In this document: in pieces, positions 28,912 through 37,718 of the stretch
Numbering within the stretch: position 1 is the first letter of the stretch
Layout of the letters: every line of letters begins with the position of its first letter
Assembly: GCF_004005565.1 (NCBI RefSeq)
Contig: NZ_SADD01000006.1
Location: 216,118-280,117, forward strand
Reading direction: 5' to 3'
Source: Lujinxingia sediminis
GTDB lineage: Bacteria > Myxococcota_A > Bradymonadia > Bradymonadales > Bradymonadaceae
Length of the DNA: 64,000 bases
The notes under the pieces: model-generated
The model's input: the letters and a program-made list of their open reading frames with translations, nothing else
Databases searched by the model: none
What the model was told of the DNA's origin: nothing
Made by a program: the position numbers and the translations under genes

Positions 28912-28939
28912 AGTATAAAACGAATTACCCTGAGGTCAA
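28912..28939 (-). promoter_or_regulatory. Sigma-70-type promoter of the M48 protease operon
   Basis: On the minus strand TTGACC (28934-28939), 16-bp spacer, TATACT (28912-28917). The sequence is AT-rich against a GC-rich background. It lies about 147 bp upstream of the protease ATG and immediately upstream of the palindrome. Confidence 0.65.
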
Positions 28940-29076
28940 AATTTTTGCTGAAATCGTGTCTCTTCCGGCGCAAGAAGAGAAGATGCCGCCCGGTGAGGGG
29001 CGGCAGTCCTGGAATGATGGGTGGGGCTAAGTGCTTGTCTTTGCGTGTTTTTATGTTTCGAGAAGGGGGCGTTTTC

Positions 29077-29511
29077 TTAGCTCTCGTCGGCAGGCAAGGG
29101 CAGGTAGGCCACCGCTTTCATCTCGATCGCCAGGTTGGGATGCGGCAGCTGGTGGACGGCCACGGTGGTGCGTGTGGGGCCGGTCTCGGCGTCGAAATAG
29201 TCGTTGTAGACGGCGTTGTAGCCGGCAAAATCATCCATATCGATGAGGAAGGTCGTGATGTCGACCAGGTGCTCAAGTCCGGCACCGGCCTCTTTTAAGA
29301 TGCGGCCGATATTCTCAAGGACCGCGCGGGTTTGTGCGGCGATGTCGCGGTGGATGGTGCCGTCCTCGTCGATGCGTACGCCGACGTGGGTGTTGTCGGG
29401 GCGGCGACTGGAGACGCCGCTGACAAAGATCAGATCGCCAACGCGGCGCGCGTGCGGGTAATGCGCCAGCGCCGGAGCGCGGCCGTCGATGGTGTAGGCC
29501 CGGGTGGTCAT
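29077..29511 (-). CDS. RidA-family protein, possible 2-aminomuconate deaminase
   Basis: 144 aa, a complete YjgF/YER057c/UK114 fold: GDLIFVSGVSSRRPDN, then VLENIGRILKEAGAGLEHLVDITTFL and the C-terminal NLAIEMKAVAYLP. Generic RidA hydrolyses reactive enamine/imine intermediates. Here the next gene upstream encodes an aldehyde dehydrogenase of the aminomuconate/hydroxymuconate semialdehyde group, 24 bp away. The pair matches the AmnD/AmnC (NbaF/NbaE) steps of 2-aminophenol or kynurenine/3-hydroxyanthranilate breakdown. RidA proteins of this subgroup act as 2-aminomuconate deaminase. Substrate is inferred from context. Confidence 0.8.
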   Translation of the reverse strand: MTTRAYTIDGRAPALAHYPHARRVGDLIFVSGVSSRRPDNTHVGVRIDEDGTIHRDIAAQTRAVLENIGRILKEAGAGLEHLVDITTFLIDMDDFAGYNAVYNDYFDAETGPTRTTVAVHQLPHPNLAIEMKAVAYLPLPADES

Positions 29512-29535
29512 GACGCTCCTGAAAAGCGATGAAGG

Positions 29536-30996
29536 TCAGAGTTTGATGCAGATGTTTTTCGTCTCGGTATAGAAGTCGAGCGAGTGGGTGCCGCCTTCGC
29601 GGCCGATGCCGCTGAGTTTGACGCCTCCAAAGGGGGTGCGCAGGTCGCGCAGAAACCAGGTGTTCACCCACACAAGGCCCACGTCCATGCGGGCCGAGAC
29701 GCGATGGGCCCGGCGCACGTCGTTGGTCCAGATGGCGGCGCAGAGGCCGTAGTCGGAGTCGTTGGCCAGCGCGATGGCTTCCTCTTCGGTGTCGAAGGGC
29801 ATCACGTGGCAGACCGGGCCGAAGACCTCTTCACGCAGGATGCGGGCGTTCTGGTCCAGGCCGGTCCAGACGGTGGGCTCGACAAAGGCACCTCTTGCGA
29901 GAGAGCCACCGAGCTCGGGGATGCCACCGCCGGCAACCACTGTGGCTCCTTCGCTCTGTGCGAGCGCGAAGTAGCTCAACACCTTCTCGCGATGGGCCTG
30001 GCTTATCAGCGGCCCCATCTGAGTGGATTCATCGAAGGGGTCGCCCACCTTCAGGCCCCGGGCGCGGGCGGCCAGGCCCTCGACGAAGGCGTCGAAGATG
30101 GGGCGCTCGACGTAGACGCGCTCCGAGCAAAGGCAGACCTGGCCTGTGTTGGAGAAGCTGGAGCGGGCGGTGCCGTCGATGGCTTCTCGAAGATCGGCGT
30201 CGGCGAAGACGATCGCGGCGTTTTTTCCCCCGAGCTCAAAGGAAATGTCGCGCACATGCGGGGCGCAGGCCTCCATGATCGCGCTGCCGGTGCGGGACTC
30301 TCCGGTAAAGGTGATCGCGTCGACGTCGGGGTGGCGGGTCAGCGCCTCACCGGCCGCGCCCGGCCCAAAGCCGTGGACCACGTTGAAGACGCCCGGCGGG
30401 ACGCCGGCGTCGCGAAAGACCTCACCGAGGAGCGCGGCGGTCGTGGGGGTCTCCTCGCTGGGTTTGGCCACCACGCAGTTTCCCGCAGCGAGCGCCGGGG
30501 CGACCTTCCAGGTGAGCAGCAAGAGCGGCAGGTTCCAGGGGCTGATCACACCCACGACACCGAGAGGACGGCGGATCGTGTAGTTGAGAGCGCTGCCACC
30601 GCCGGGCGTCTCCGTCTCGAAGGCGGCGGTGTGCTGGGTGCGCATCAGGTTGGCAAAGAACTTAAAGTTCGCGGCACCACGTGGGATGTCGATGCGTCGG
30701 GCGAAGCTCGCCGGCTTTCCGGTATCGAGCATCTCGGCTTTGAGGAAGTCGTCGAAGCGCGCCAGGATACCGCTTGAAACCCGGTCGAGCGCATCGAGGC
30801 GCTCGGAGAGGGGCATGGTGCCCCAGGGGCCGTTGAAAGCACGGCGCGCGGCCTCAACGGCGCGGTCGATGTCTTCGGCGCTGCCTTCGGCGACCTGGGA
30901 GATGAGGGTGCCGTTTGCCGGGTTGGTGTTGGGAAAATATGCGCCGCGTGCGGGCTCCACAAACGCGCCGTCGATGAAGTTGAGGATCTTCTTCAC
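29536..30996 (-). CDS. Aldehyde dehydrogenase, 2-aminomuconic/2-hydroxymuconic semialdehyde type
   Basis: 486 aa with a GTG start. Family motifs: ISPWNLPLLLLTWKVAPALAAG, VVHGFGPGAAGEAL, ITFTGESRTGSAI, catalytic Glu in SFELGGKNA, catalytic Cys in NTGQVCLC, and the late EEVFGPVCHVMPF. The protein oxidises a semialdehyde to an acid with NAD+. The subgroup assignment to muconic semialdehydes comes from overall resemblance (ALDH8/XylG-like) and from the adjacent RidA gene. Together they would lead tryptophan or aminophenol carbon towards oxalocrotonate. Ring-cleavage genes are absent from the window. Confidence 0.85.
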   Translation of the reverse strand: MKKILNFIDGAFVEPARGAYFPNTNPANGTLISQVAEGSAEDIDRAVEAARRAFNGPWGTMPLSERLDALDRVSSGILARFDDFLKAEMLDTGKPASFARRIDIPRGAANFKFFANLMRTQHTAAFETETPGGGSALNYTIRRPLGVVGVISPWNLPLLLLTWKVAPALAAGNCVVAKPSEETPTTAALLGEVFRDAGVPPGVFNVVHGFGPGAAGEALTRHPDVDAITFTGESRTGSAIMEACAPHVRDISFELGGKNAAIVFADADLREAIDGTARSSFSNTGQVCLCSERVYVERPIFDAFVEGLAARARGLKVGDPFDESTQMGPLISQAHREKVLSYFALAQSEGATVVAGGGIPELGGSLARGAFVEPTVWTGLDQNARILREEVFGPVCHVMPFDTEEEAIALANDSDYGLCAAIWTNDVRRAHRVSARMDVGLVWVNTWFLRDLRTPFGGVKLSGIGREGGTHSLDFYTETKNICIKL

Positions 30997-31031
30997 GCTG
31001 AAATGCCTTAACGATCAAAGGGTTAGGTGCG

Positions 31032-31724
31032 TTACTCGTCGAGCAGGCTCATCTGGCCGGGCGGATCGTGTTTTTTGCCGCCGGTTTCCTCGTTTGCTTT
31101 TCGCGACTTCTGGCGAGGCTTCTCGGGCCAGCCTCCGACCGGGTGCAAGTCTCCGATGCGGCTCAGCCGGAAGACGCGCTCATCGCGGCGCAGGTGGCAG
31201 TAGGCGTGGAGGTAGGTTTCGGCCTCCAGGCTGATTGGCGTGATGCGTCGGCGGGTGAGTTCGCCTCGACCGCGGCTGTAGTAGTGCATCTCCAGGTCGA
31301 CGCCGCCGTGAATGGCCCAGCGCACAAGGTCGGTGCGGCTAGCGGTGGGATCGAGTTCGCCGGGATTTGCGGTGCGCTCAGGGCTCCACTCCGGGTCGAT
31401 GGCGCTGCCGATCCACAGGAGGATCTCGTAGGCCTCGACCTCAATGTCCATGACCTCTTTGGGGCCGAAGGTGTCGAGGACTTTGCGCAGCACCTGGTCC
31501 AGCGCACGGGAGTTGACGCGGGTGGCGCCATGCTCGCGCAGGTTCTCCAGGAGGAGGCAGGCCAGGGCGACCGCGCCGCGTTCCTCGGAGGTGCGCAGCA
31601 GGACATCGCCCGGGGACTCCGGGAAGCTGAGCGGATCGTCGTCGTTGTTGCGGGCCGGGGCACGAGCCAGTCGCTCGGCGATGCGGCCGCGGATCGTCGG
31701 GATCTGAATGGGACCATCGCCCAC
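31032..31724 (-). CDS. WYL-domain protein
   Basis: 230 aa from a GTG at 31724 with CAGGAG seven bases upstream; the longer frame lacks a site. The C-terminal half (LVRWAIHGGVDLEMHYYSRGRGELTRRRITPISLEAETYLHAYCHLRR-like) is a WYL ligand-sensing domain in which the W-Y-L core reads T-Y-L, followed by the WCX-type segment FRLSRIGDLHPVGG. WYL proteins are usually transcription regulators that bind nucleic acids or nucleotides. No N-terminal winged helix is clear; the first 110 residues are helical. The Lys-rich tail (PRQKSRKANEETGGKK) may contact nucleic acid. It sits between the aldehyde dehydrogenase and a coiled-coil gene. Confidence 0.75.
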   Translation of the reverse strand: MGDGPIQIPTIRGRIAERLARAPARNNDDDPLSFPESPGDVLLRTSEERGAVALACLLLENLREHGATRVNSRALDQVLRKVLDTFGPKEVMDIEVEAYEILLWIGSAIDPEWSPERTANPGELDPTASRTDLVRWAIHGGVDLEMHYYSRGRGELTRRRITPISLEAETYLHAYCHLRRDERVFRLSRIGDLHPVGGWPEKPRQKSRKANEETGGKKHDPPGQMSLLDE

Positions 31725-31796
31725 AGCACAACTCCTGGCGGATGGGGATTGAGGCCGGCGCAAAGGGGGCACCGGCGGACGTTGAGCGGCACTCTA

Positions 31797-32243
31797 TCAG
31801 GGGTTGTCGTCTTCTTCGAGGGGCGGCGAAGCGCTCTCGGAGGGGGGATTCGGCGATGGTCGACCCTCGCCGCGGGCCAGACGACGAAACTCCTCTTCAA
31901 GGGAGGCCTCGTCCGGGTCGATGAGGCCGCCCTGGCGGACCTCTTCGAGCAGTGCCTCGGCGCGCTCAACCTCCGCGCCGTCGGGGCGGCGGGCCTGCCG
32001 GATGAGCAAACGCTTCTTCGACGCGATAAGTTCCAGCTCTTCGCGGGTGGCGTGGCCGCGGGTGCGGAGCTCGTCGACGCGCTCGGTGGCCTGGGCGGCC
32101 AACTCCGGGTGGCCCTTTTCTTCGGCCAGGGCGACGCGGCGCTTCCAGGTGGAGAACTCCTCGCGGAGCTTCTCCAGCTCTTCTTCGAGGCGCTTCTCTT
32201 CGCGGATCAGATACGCCATCTCATGGCGGTAGGACGGGTCCAT
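31797..32243 (-). CDS. Coiled-coil hypothetical protein
   Basis: 148 aa from the ATG at 32243 with GGAG six bases upstream. Nearly all of it is charged helix with heptad spacing (LIREEKRLEEELEKLREEFSTWKRR, then VDELRTRGHATREELEL), ending in an acidic Pro/Ser tail. No signal peptide. It is 72 bp upstream of the WYL gene and may share its transcript. It is divergent from ychF. Function unknown. Confidence 0.65.
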   Translation of the reverse strand: MDPSYRHEMAYLIREEKRLEEELEKLREEFSTWKRRVALAEEKGHPELAAQATERVDELRTRGHATREELELIASKKRLLIRQARRPDGAEVERAEALLEEVRQGGLIDPDEASLEEEFRRLARGEGRPSPNPPSESASPPLEEDDNP

Positions 32244-32439
32244 CGCGTCTCCGGGACGTTTGCAGCACGTGCTGCGGCTAAAGTTAAGCACCTGCCGTGG
32301 GGAGGCGTGTTTGCATCGGTGAGCCGGCTTGCGGTGGTGGGGCACTTTTACTAAAAGGACCGGCGCGCGCGCCCTGAGATTGCGCCCCGACGCAAGCGCG
32401 TCGATCGAACACACACCAACTCGCACCCGAGTCTATACC

Positions 32440-33534
32440 ATGAGCGTCTCCGCTGGCATCGTCGGACTTCCGAACGTGGGCAAGTCGACCCTTTTTAACG
32501 CTTTGACCCGCGCCGAAGCGCAGTCGGCGAACTACCCCTTCTGCACCATCGATCCCAACGTGGGCATCGTGCCGGTGCCGGACGCCAGGCTCAAGACGAT
32601 TGAGAAGTATGTGCCGGCCCAGAAGATCATTCCGGCGGCGGTGGAGATCCTCGACATCGCCGGTCTGGTGCGCGGGGCGTCGCAGGGCGAGGGCCTGGGC
32701 AACAAGTTTCTGGCGAACATCCGCGAGGTGGACGCGATCCTGCATGTGGTGCGTTGCTTTGAGGATGAGAACATCACCCACGTTGAAGGTGGCGTGGACC
32801 CGGTGCGCGACGTCGAGATCATTGAGACCGAGCTGATCCTGGCGGATATGCAGACGGTGGAGCGTCGTCTGGATAAGGCGCGTCGTGCGGCCAAGGCCGG
32901 CGATAAGACCGAGGTGGCGCGCGTGGCGGTGCTGGAGAAGGTGCTGGCCGAGCTCAACGAAGGCAAGAGCGCCCGCGCTATCAAGCTCACCGACGATGAG
33001 CGTCAGCTCACCCGCGACAGCCATATGCTCACCGATAAGCCGGTGCTCTACGTGGCCAACGTGGCCGACGACGACCTTGAGGGCCAGAGCCCCTATGTTG
33101 CGAAGTTGCGCGAGCTGGCCGATTCGCAGGGCAGCGATGTGGTCGTGGTTTGTGGTGAGATTGAGGCGGAGCTTGTGGAGCTGGACGAGGAAGAGCAGCT
33201 GGAGATGCTGCAGGGGCTGGGCATCGACGAGCCAGCGCTCAATGTGCTGATTCGCGCCACCTACGCGCTGCTGGGGCTGCAGGCCTTCTTTACGGCTGGC
33301 GAGCAGGAGATCCGCGCGTGGACGATTCCGGTGGGGGCGACCGCGCCGCAGGCTGCCGGTGTGATTCACTCGGACTTTGAAAAACGCTTTATTCGAGCGG
33401 AGGTCTACACGGTCCAGGATCTGGAGACCTATAAGGACGAGGCCGGGATTCGCGCCGCGGGCAAACTTCGCCTGGAAGGCAAAGAGTACGTGGTCGTCGA
33501 CGGCGACATCCTGCACATTCGCCATAACGCGTGA
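32440..33534 (+). CDS. ychF: Redox-regulated ATPase/GTPase YchF (OLA1 family)
   Basis: 364 aa, the usual YchF length. G1 loop GLPNVGKST, Switch/G3 [20 protein letters not shown], the atypical NVAD in place of NKxD that explains ATP preference, a central coiled coil (about 125-200) and a C-terminal TGS domain ([29 protein letters not shown]). YchF binds ribosomes and influences translation and oxidative stress responses. The ATG at 32440 has no ribosome site, so the message may be leaderless. The next gene overlaps its stop by 4 bp. Confidence 0.96.
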   Translation: MSVSAGIVGLPNVGKSTLFNALTRAEAQSANYPFCTIDPNVGIVPVPDARLKTIEKYVPAQKIIPAAVEILDIAGLVRGASQGEGLGNKFLANIREVDAILHVVRCFEDENITHVEGGVDPVRDVEIIETELILADMQTVERRLDKARRAAKAGDKTEVARVAVLEKVLAELNEGKSARAIKLTDDERQLTRDSHMLTDKPVLYVANVADDDLEGQSPYVAKLRELADSQGSDVVVVCGEIEAELVELDEEEQLEMLQGLGIDEPALNVLIRATYALLGLQAFFTAGEQEIRAWTIPVGATAPQAAGVIHSDFEKRFIRAEVYTVQDLETYKDEAGIRAAGKLRLEGKEYVVVDGDILHIRHNA

Positions 33535-34136
33535 GTTCGGGGCGACTCGAGGATCGGGCGGCCAGGCTGTTGGCGCTGGCCGCCGCCGATCTCACCACGC
33601 GCGAAGCTCTGCTGGCGCGCGGCGAGCTCTTTGAGGGGTATCACCCCGAGATGCGTGCGGTGCATGAGGCGAACGCGCTTGAGCTTGAGGCGATGATCGA
33701 CGCCCGGGGCTGGCCGCGTACCTCCGAGGTGGGTGAGGACGCGGCGCAGGCGGCGTTTCTGGTGGCGAGCCACGCCATCAGCCTCCCGGGCCTGCAGCGC
33801 AAGGCGCTCCGGTTGCTCGAGGCGCTCGCCGGCAACGATGCGCGGCCGCGCGAGGTTGCGGTGTTGGGCGATCGTATTCGATTTAATGAGGGGCGACCCC
33901 AGCGCTACGGCGCGATCATCGACTGGGACGCGGAGGGAAACCTGGGCCCGGGGCCGCTGGAAGAGCCCGACGAGGTTGAGGCGCGGCGCGCTCGGGTGGG
34001 CATGGAACCGCTTTGTGATGTTGTCGCCCGGCTGGAGCGCCGGGCCAACGAAGACGGGGAGCGTCCGCCCGGGGAGTGGGTGGCGCGGCGTCGAGCGATG
34101 CACGCGTTTTTTGTGAGTGTGGGCTACAGGCGTTGA
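33531..34136 (+). CDS. Hypothetical protein translationally coupled to ychF (DUF6624-like)
   Basis: 201 aa with a GTG start overlapping the ychF stop (GTGA). Sequence features: an N-terminal helix ([25 protein letters not shown]), a central [23 protein letters not shown] and [19 protein letters not shown]. The pattern of a G-W-P motif, an A-A-W/FLVAQHA-like helix and a Q-x-Y-G strand resembles DUF6624 proteins, whose function is unknown. The tail ends shortly before a 34-bp repeat array. Coupling to ychF may be only positional. Confidence 0.7.
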   Translation: MSSGRLEDRAARLLALAAADLTTREALLARGELFEGYHPEMRAVHEANALELEAMIDARGWPRTSEVGEDAAQAAFLVASHAISLPGLQRKALRLLEALAGNDARPREVAVLGDRIRFNEGRPQRYGAIIDWDAEGNLGPGPLEEPDEVEARRARVGMEPLCDVVARLERRANEDGERPPGEWVARRRAMHAFFVSVGYRR

Positions 34137-34140
34137 GGGG

Positions 34141-34407
34141 TGACCGTAGATCAACTTCTTCGGTCGATTCAGGGTGACCGTAGGTCAACTTTTTTGGTCG
34201 GCTCAGGGTGACCGTAGGTCAACTTTTTTGGTCGGCTCAGGGTGACCGTAGGTCAACTTTTTTGGTCGGCTCAGGGTGACCGTAGGTCAACTTTTTTGGT
34301 CGGCTCAGGGTGACCGCGGCTCAGGGTGACCGAGGGTCAACTTTTTTGGTGGTGGGAAGGTGACCCAGGGTCAGCTGTTTTCGGCGTTGAAAGGTGACCG
34401 CGGGTCA
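34141..34407. repeat. 34-bp tandem array of the TGACC-NNN-GGTCA palindrome
   Basis: Cores start at 34141, 34175, 34209, 34243, 34277, 34327, 34361 and 34395. All steps are exactly 34 bp except for a truncated 16-bp unit at 34311. Units have the core TGACCGTAGGTCA and a spacer ACTTTTTTGGTCGGCTCAGG. The first and last units are diverged, the middle four almost identical, as in unequal-exchange arrays. It fills most of the gap between convergent genes. Confidence 0.95.
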
Positions 34408-34464
34408 CCTGTTTGTAGCGTGTTTAGCCGCGATGGCGTGAGGAAGGGGAGCGTGACGCGATAG

Positions 34465-34503
34465 AAAAAGCGCCCGGGCTGAAGCGGCCCGGGCGCTTTT
34501 TTT
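34465..34503. terminator. Terminator beside the 34-bp array
   Basis: AGCGCCCGGGC pairs with GCCCGGGCGCT, followed by T7 and preceded by A5. It serves the convergent ychF and glpX units. Confidence 0.9.
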
Positions 34504-34516
34504 ACGTGCATGGGGC

Positions 34517-35542
34517 TCAGTGGCGGGGCTGGCCGCAGTCGGCCATGTTTTCGTGCAGGCCTTCCAGGGTGTAGGCAGGTTTACGTTCGAAGTCGTGGGT
34601 TGCCTCAATGGTGCGTACGGTGCCGGATTTGGAGCGCATGACCAGCGAGTGCGTCTCGCAGCCACCGGCAAAGAAGCGCACACCTTTGAGGATGCTGCCG
34701 TTGGTGACACCGGTGGCCGCGAAGACGATCTCCCCGTGGGCCAGGTCGTGCATGGACAAGAGAGCCTCAATGTCGCGATCGCCCATGATACGGCGAGCGC
34801 GTTCGCGCTCTTCATCCTTGTAGAACATCAGCCGGCCCTGGATCTCCCCACCGAGGCACTGCATGGCGGCCGCGGCGAGCACGCCCTCAGGGGCGCCACC
34901 GATGCCGAACATGATGTCGATGCCGCTCTCCGGGCGGCAGGTAGCGATGGCTGCGTCGACGTCGCCGTCTTCGATCAGCCGAATGCGCGCGCCGGTCTTG
35001 CGGATGGCAGCGATGACCTCTTCGTGGCGGGGTCGGTCGAGGATCATGGCGGTGAGTTCTTCGACGCGCACGCCCTTGAGTTCGGCCAGGCGGTGGAGGT
35101 TCTCCGCCGGGGAGGCGTCCAGGTCGATGGCGCCGCGGGCGATGGGGCCGGCGGCGATCTTTTTCATGTAGATATCCGGCGCGTTAAGAAAGCAGCCGTG
35201 GGGAGCCATCGCGATAAGCGCCAGCGCGCCGGGGCGGCCGTAAGCGCAGAGGTTTGTGCCTTCGAGGGGGTCAAGCGCGATGTCCATCTTCGGGTCGTGG
35301 GGCGCGCGGCGGCCGACCTCCTCGCCAATGTAGAGCATCGGCGCTTCGTCGCGCTCGCCCTCCCCGATGACGACGGTGCCGTTGATGTGCATGGTGTCGA
35401 AGGCCGCACGCATCGCGCTCACCGCCATCTGGTCGGAGTAGGTCGGATCGCCCTGACCCATGGAGCGGGCCGAGGCGATGGCGGCAGCTTCGGTGACGCG
35501 CGCGAGCTCAAGCGCGAGGTTGCGATCATCCACAGAAGTCAT
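34517..35542 (-). CDS. glpX: Class II fructose-1,6-bisphosphatase
   Basis: 341 aa from the ATG at 35542; a second ATG at 35551 is also possible, but GAGG fits 35542 better. Family motifs: YSDQMAVSAMR, GEGERDEAPMLYIGE, the metal-binding DPLEGTN, and FGIGGAPEGVLAAAAM. GlpX dephosphorylates fructose-1,6-bisphosphate in gluconeogenesis with Mn2+. Together with pckA this marks an active gluconeogenic route. The gene stands alone; 303 bp of leader separates it from rph. Confidence 0.95.
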   Translation of the reverse strand: MTSVDDRNLALELARVTEAAAIASARSMGQGDPTYSDQMAVSAMRAAFDTMHINGTVVIGEGERDEAPMLYIGEEVGRRAPHDPKMDIALDPLEGTNLCAYGRPGALALIAMAPHGCFLNAPDIYMKKIAAGPIARGAIDLDASPAENLHRLAELKGVRVEELTAMILDRPRHEEVIAAIRKTGARIRLIEDGDVDAAIATCRPESGIDIMFGIGGAPEGVLAAAAMQCLGGEIQGRLMFYKDEERERARRIMGDRDIEALLSMHDLAHGEIVFAATGVTNGSILKGVRFFAGGCETHSLVMRSKSGTVRTIEATHDFERKPAYTLEGLHENMADCGQPRH

Positions 35543-35845
35543 AGGAGTCATCCTCAAAGTGGGGGAGGCCGAAAGGGGCTTTACTACTCCGCGAGCCAAC
35601 GTTGACGCTATGTCTGCTGCATGGAGAGCACCCTGAGCCGGGTTGCACATCCTCGACGATGCTAACGCATCGCCTGTGGTTTGCGCCTTGCTCAGGTCAC
35701 CCTCAATCTCGCATCCAGAGGCGTCAACATGGCCTCACGGCGTTATACCAGGCGCGCCGGTCTGGCCCGGGGCACCGCTGCTGGTCACGGTGAGTGCGAT
35801 CATGGACACCGTCTGCCCCGATGCCATAGCGAAGTTGAGCGCTGA
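35543..35845. other. 303-bp gap upstream of glpX
   Basis: No gene supported. A small perfect hairpin (CGATGC-TAAC-GCATCG, 35657-35672) is present. It probably contains the glpX promoter, but no box is convincing. Confidence 0.4.
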
Positions 35846-36586
35846 TTAAAAGTGCAGGCGCTCGGGAAGCACGGCGTTCTGCATCGTGGTGAGTTCGCTG
35901 ATGCCTTTCTCCGCCAGGTCGAGCAGGGCGTTGAGTTCGGCGCGGCTGAAGGTGGCTTCCTCGCCGGTACCCTGGACCTCAATGAGACGGCCGGAGCCGG
36001 TCATGACCACGTTCATGTCGACGTCAGCGGCGCTGTCTTCGACGTAGGGAAGATCAAGCAGGGCGCGGCCCTCAACGATGCCGCAGCTGATGGCGGCGAC
36101 CGAGTCGGTCAGGGGAACCTGGTCGATGAGGCCGTCTTTCAGGAGTTTTTCGCAGGCCAGGGCCAGGGCCACGTAGGCACCGGTGATGCTGGCGGTGCGG
36201 GTACCGCCGTCGGCCTGGAGCACGTCGCAGTCCAGGTAGATGGTGCGCGGTCCGAGTTTTTCGAGGTCGGTGACCGCGCGCAGGCTGCGACCGATCAGGC
36301 GCTGGATCTCCTGGGTGCGGCCGCTTAAGCCTCCGCGGTGCACTTCACGACGAAAGCGAGGATCGGTGGCACCCGGGAGCATCGCGTATTCGCCGGTGAC
36401 CCAGCCTCGGGTATTGCCGGGCTTATCCATCCAGCGGGGCACGTTTTTATCGACGCTGGCGGTACACATGACTGTGGTGCGGCCGAAACGTATGAGCACC
36501 GAGGCGGCGGGCATGTCAGTGAAGTTGGGGGTCAGCGTGACAGGGCGAAGTTCCTCAGGGGCGCGGCCGTCAAAGCGCTCGGTCAT
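35846..36586 (-). CDS. rph: Ribonuclease PH
   Basis: 246 aa, the normal length; GGAG eight bases before the ATG. Signature stretches: [64 protein letters not shown] and [24 protein letters not shown]. This phosphorolytic exonuclease trims tRNA 3' ends. It lies 84 bp downstream of an amidase gene, behind a terminator hairpin, so it is probably its own unit. Confidence 0.96.
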   Translation of the reverse strand: MTERFDGRAPEELRPVTLTPNFTDMPAASVLIRFGRTTVMCTASVDKNVPRWMDKPGNTRGWVTGEYAMLPGATDPRFRREVHRGGLSGRTQEIQRLIGRSLRAVTDLEKLGPRTIYLDCDVLQADGGTRTASITGAYVALALACEKLLKDGLIDQVPLTDSVAAISCGIVEGRALLDLPYVEDSAADVDMNVVMTGSGRLIEVQGTGEEATFSRAELNALLDLAEKGISELTTMQNAVLPERLHF

Positions 36587-36619
36587 CAGAGGCTCCAGGA
36601 GATGGGGAAGGGGGGGTAT

Positions 36620-36646
36620 AAAAGAGCCCGCACACGGCGGGCTCTC
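36620..36646 (-). terminator. Terminator after the amidase gene
   Basis: On the minus strand AGAGCCCGC-CGTGT-GCGGGCTCT is followed by TTTTATA. It separates the amidase gene from rph. Confidence 0.8.
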
Positions 36647-36670
36647 GAAGTGAGGAAGTTGGGATAGGGC

Positions 36671-37573
36671 TCAGGGCTGGTCGTCGAGGACGTGCTCAAG
36701 CTCTGCGTCGAAGTTGACGATGGCGTCGAGCAGCGCGTTGACCACGCGCTGACGGTGGGCCCGCTCGATGAGCCGGCTGCCCTCGTCGGGATGGGTCAAG
36801 AAGCCGGCTTCGACGACGACCGCAGGCATATGAGCGCCGCGGAGCACCCCGAAGTTGGCCTGTTTGACGCCGCGGTCGATGGAGTCGAGGTGGCCGCGGA
36901 AGCCGTTCTGAACGCTGTGGGCGAGGCGCGCGCTGAGCTCGTGCTGGTGGGCACGGATGAGATCGCGCTGGATGAAGACCAGGTCATCGTCGTGCTGTCC
37001 GACCAGGCGCGCGCCCTCAATAGGGGAGGCGTCGTGGTGGTCGGTGTGCTCCTCGACGGGCGCAGGCTCCGGGGTGACGTCCTGGGGGCGCAGATAGAAG
37101 GTTTCGTAGCCCACCGCACGGTTATGAACGGCGGCGTTATAATGCAGGGAAAGGAAGACGTCGGCCTGGGCCAGATTGGCCAGGTGTACGCGTTCCGGGA
37201 GCGAGAGGGAGGTATCCCAGTAGCGGGTCATGACCACGCGCACATCGGGGTAGCGCTCCTGAATGGCTTCGCGCAGATGGTAGGCGAGCTCAAGGGTGAG
37301 ATGCTTCTCGCGGATGCCAGCCACGCCGATGGCGCCGCTGTTGTCGCCGCCATGACCCGGGTCAAGCACGATGGTGCTCACGCGATTGAGGCGTTCGCCA
37401 GGGGCACCAGCGCTTCTGTAGGCCGCAATGCGGGCCTGATCGCGAAGGGCGACCACGCTGGAGAGATCGATGCCCCAGAGCGATCCGGGGTGAGCGATGG
37501 CGGTCTGCGAGATGAGGAGCAGCGCGAGGCCGAAGGCCAGCGCGCTCAGGCGTTGAATGGATCGAGGGTACAC
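36671..37573 (-). CDS. N-acetylmuramoyl-L-alanine amidase (Amidase_3)
   Basis: 300 aa from the GTG at 37573, seven bases after GGGAG; this start gives a clean signal peptide (MYPRSIQRLSALAFGLALLL..., cleaved near IAHPG). Zinc-ligand and catalytic motifs: LDPGHGGDNSGA (His), LTLELA (Glu), LSLHYNAAVHNRAVGYETFYL (His) and VVEAGFLTHPDEG (catalytic Glu). An insertion rich in acidic residues and histidines (EPAPVEEHTDHHDASP) interrupts the domain. It cleaves the peptide from MurNAc in peptidoglycan. No LysM or AMIN domain is fused. A periplasmic role in cell separation, or secretion against prey, are both possible. Confidence 0.93.
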   Translation of the reverse strand: MYPRSIQRLSALAFGLALLLISQTAIAHPGSLWGIDLSSVVALRDQARIAAYRSAGAPGERLNRVSTIVLDPGHGGDNSGAIGVAGIREKHLTLELAYHLREAIQERYPDVRVVMTRYWDTSLSLPERVHLANLAQADVFLSLHYNAAVHNRAVGYETFYLRPQDVTPEPAPVEEHTDHHDASPIEGARLVGQHDDDLVFIQRDLIRAHQHELSARLAHSVQNGFRGHLDSIDRGVKQANFGVLRGAHMPAVVVEAGFLTHPDEGSRLIERAHRQRVVNALLDAIVNFDAELEHVLDDQP

Positions 37574-37652
37574 GTGAAGACTCCCTGAAAACGTCACCGT
37601 CCGTGGTTCCGAGTTCTACAGGGGGGGAGCGTAACAGTGTGTTTTCAGAGCG

Positions 37653-37695
37653 CAAAAAAAAAGAGGCCCGCTCCCCCTCGGGGGGCGGGCCTCGT
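37653..37695 (-). terminator. Terminator of the envelope trio
   Basis: On the minus strand GAGGCCCGCCCCCCGAG pairs with the GGGGGAGCGGGCCTC arm and is followed by nine Ts. Confidence 0.88.
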
Positions 37696-37718
37696 TCTGA
37701 GGATCGTATCTCTCAGGT

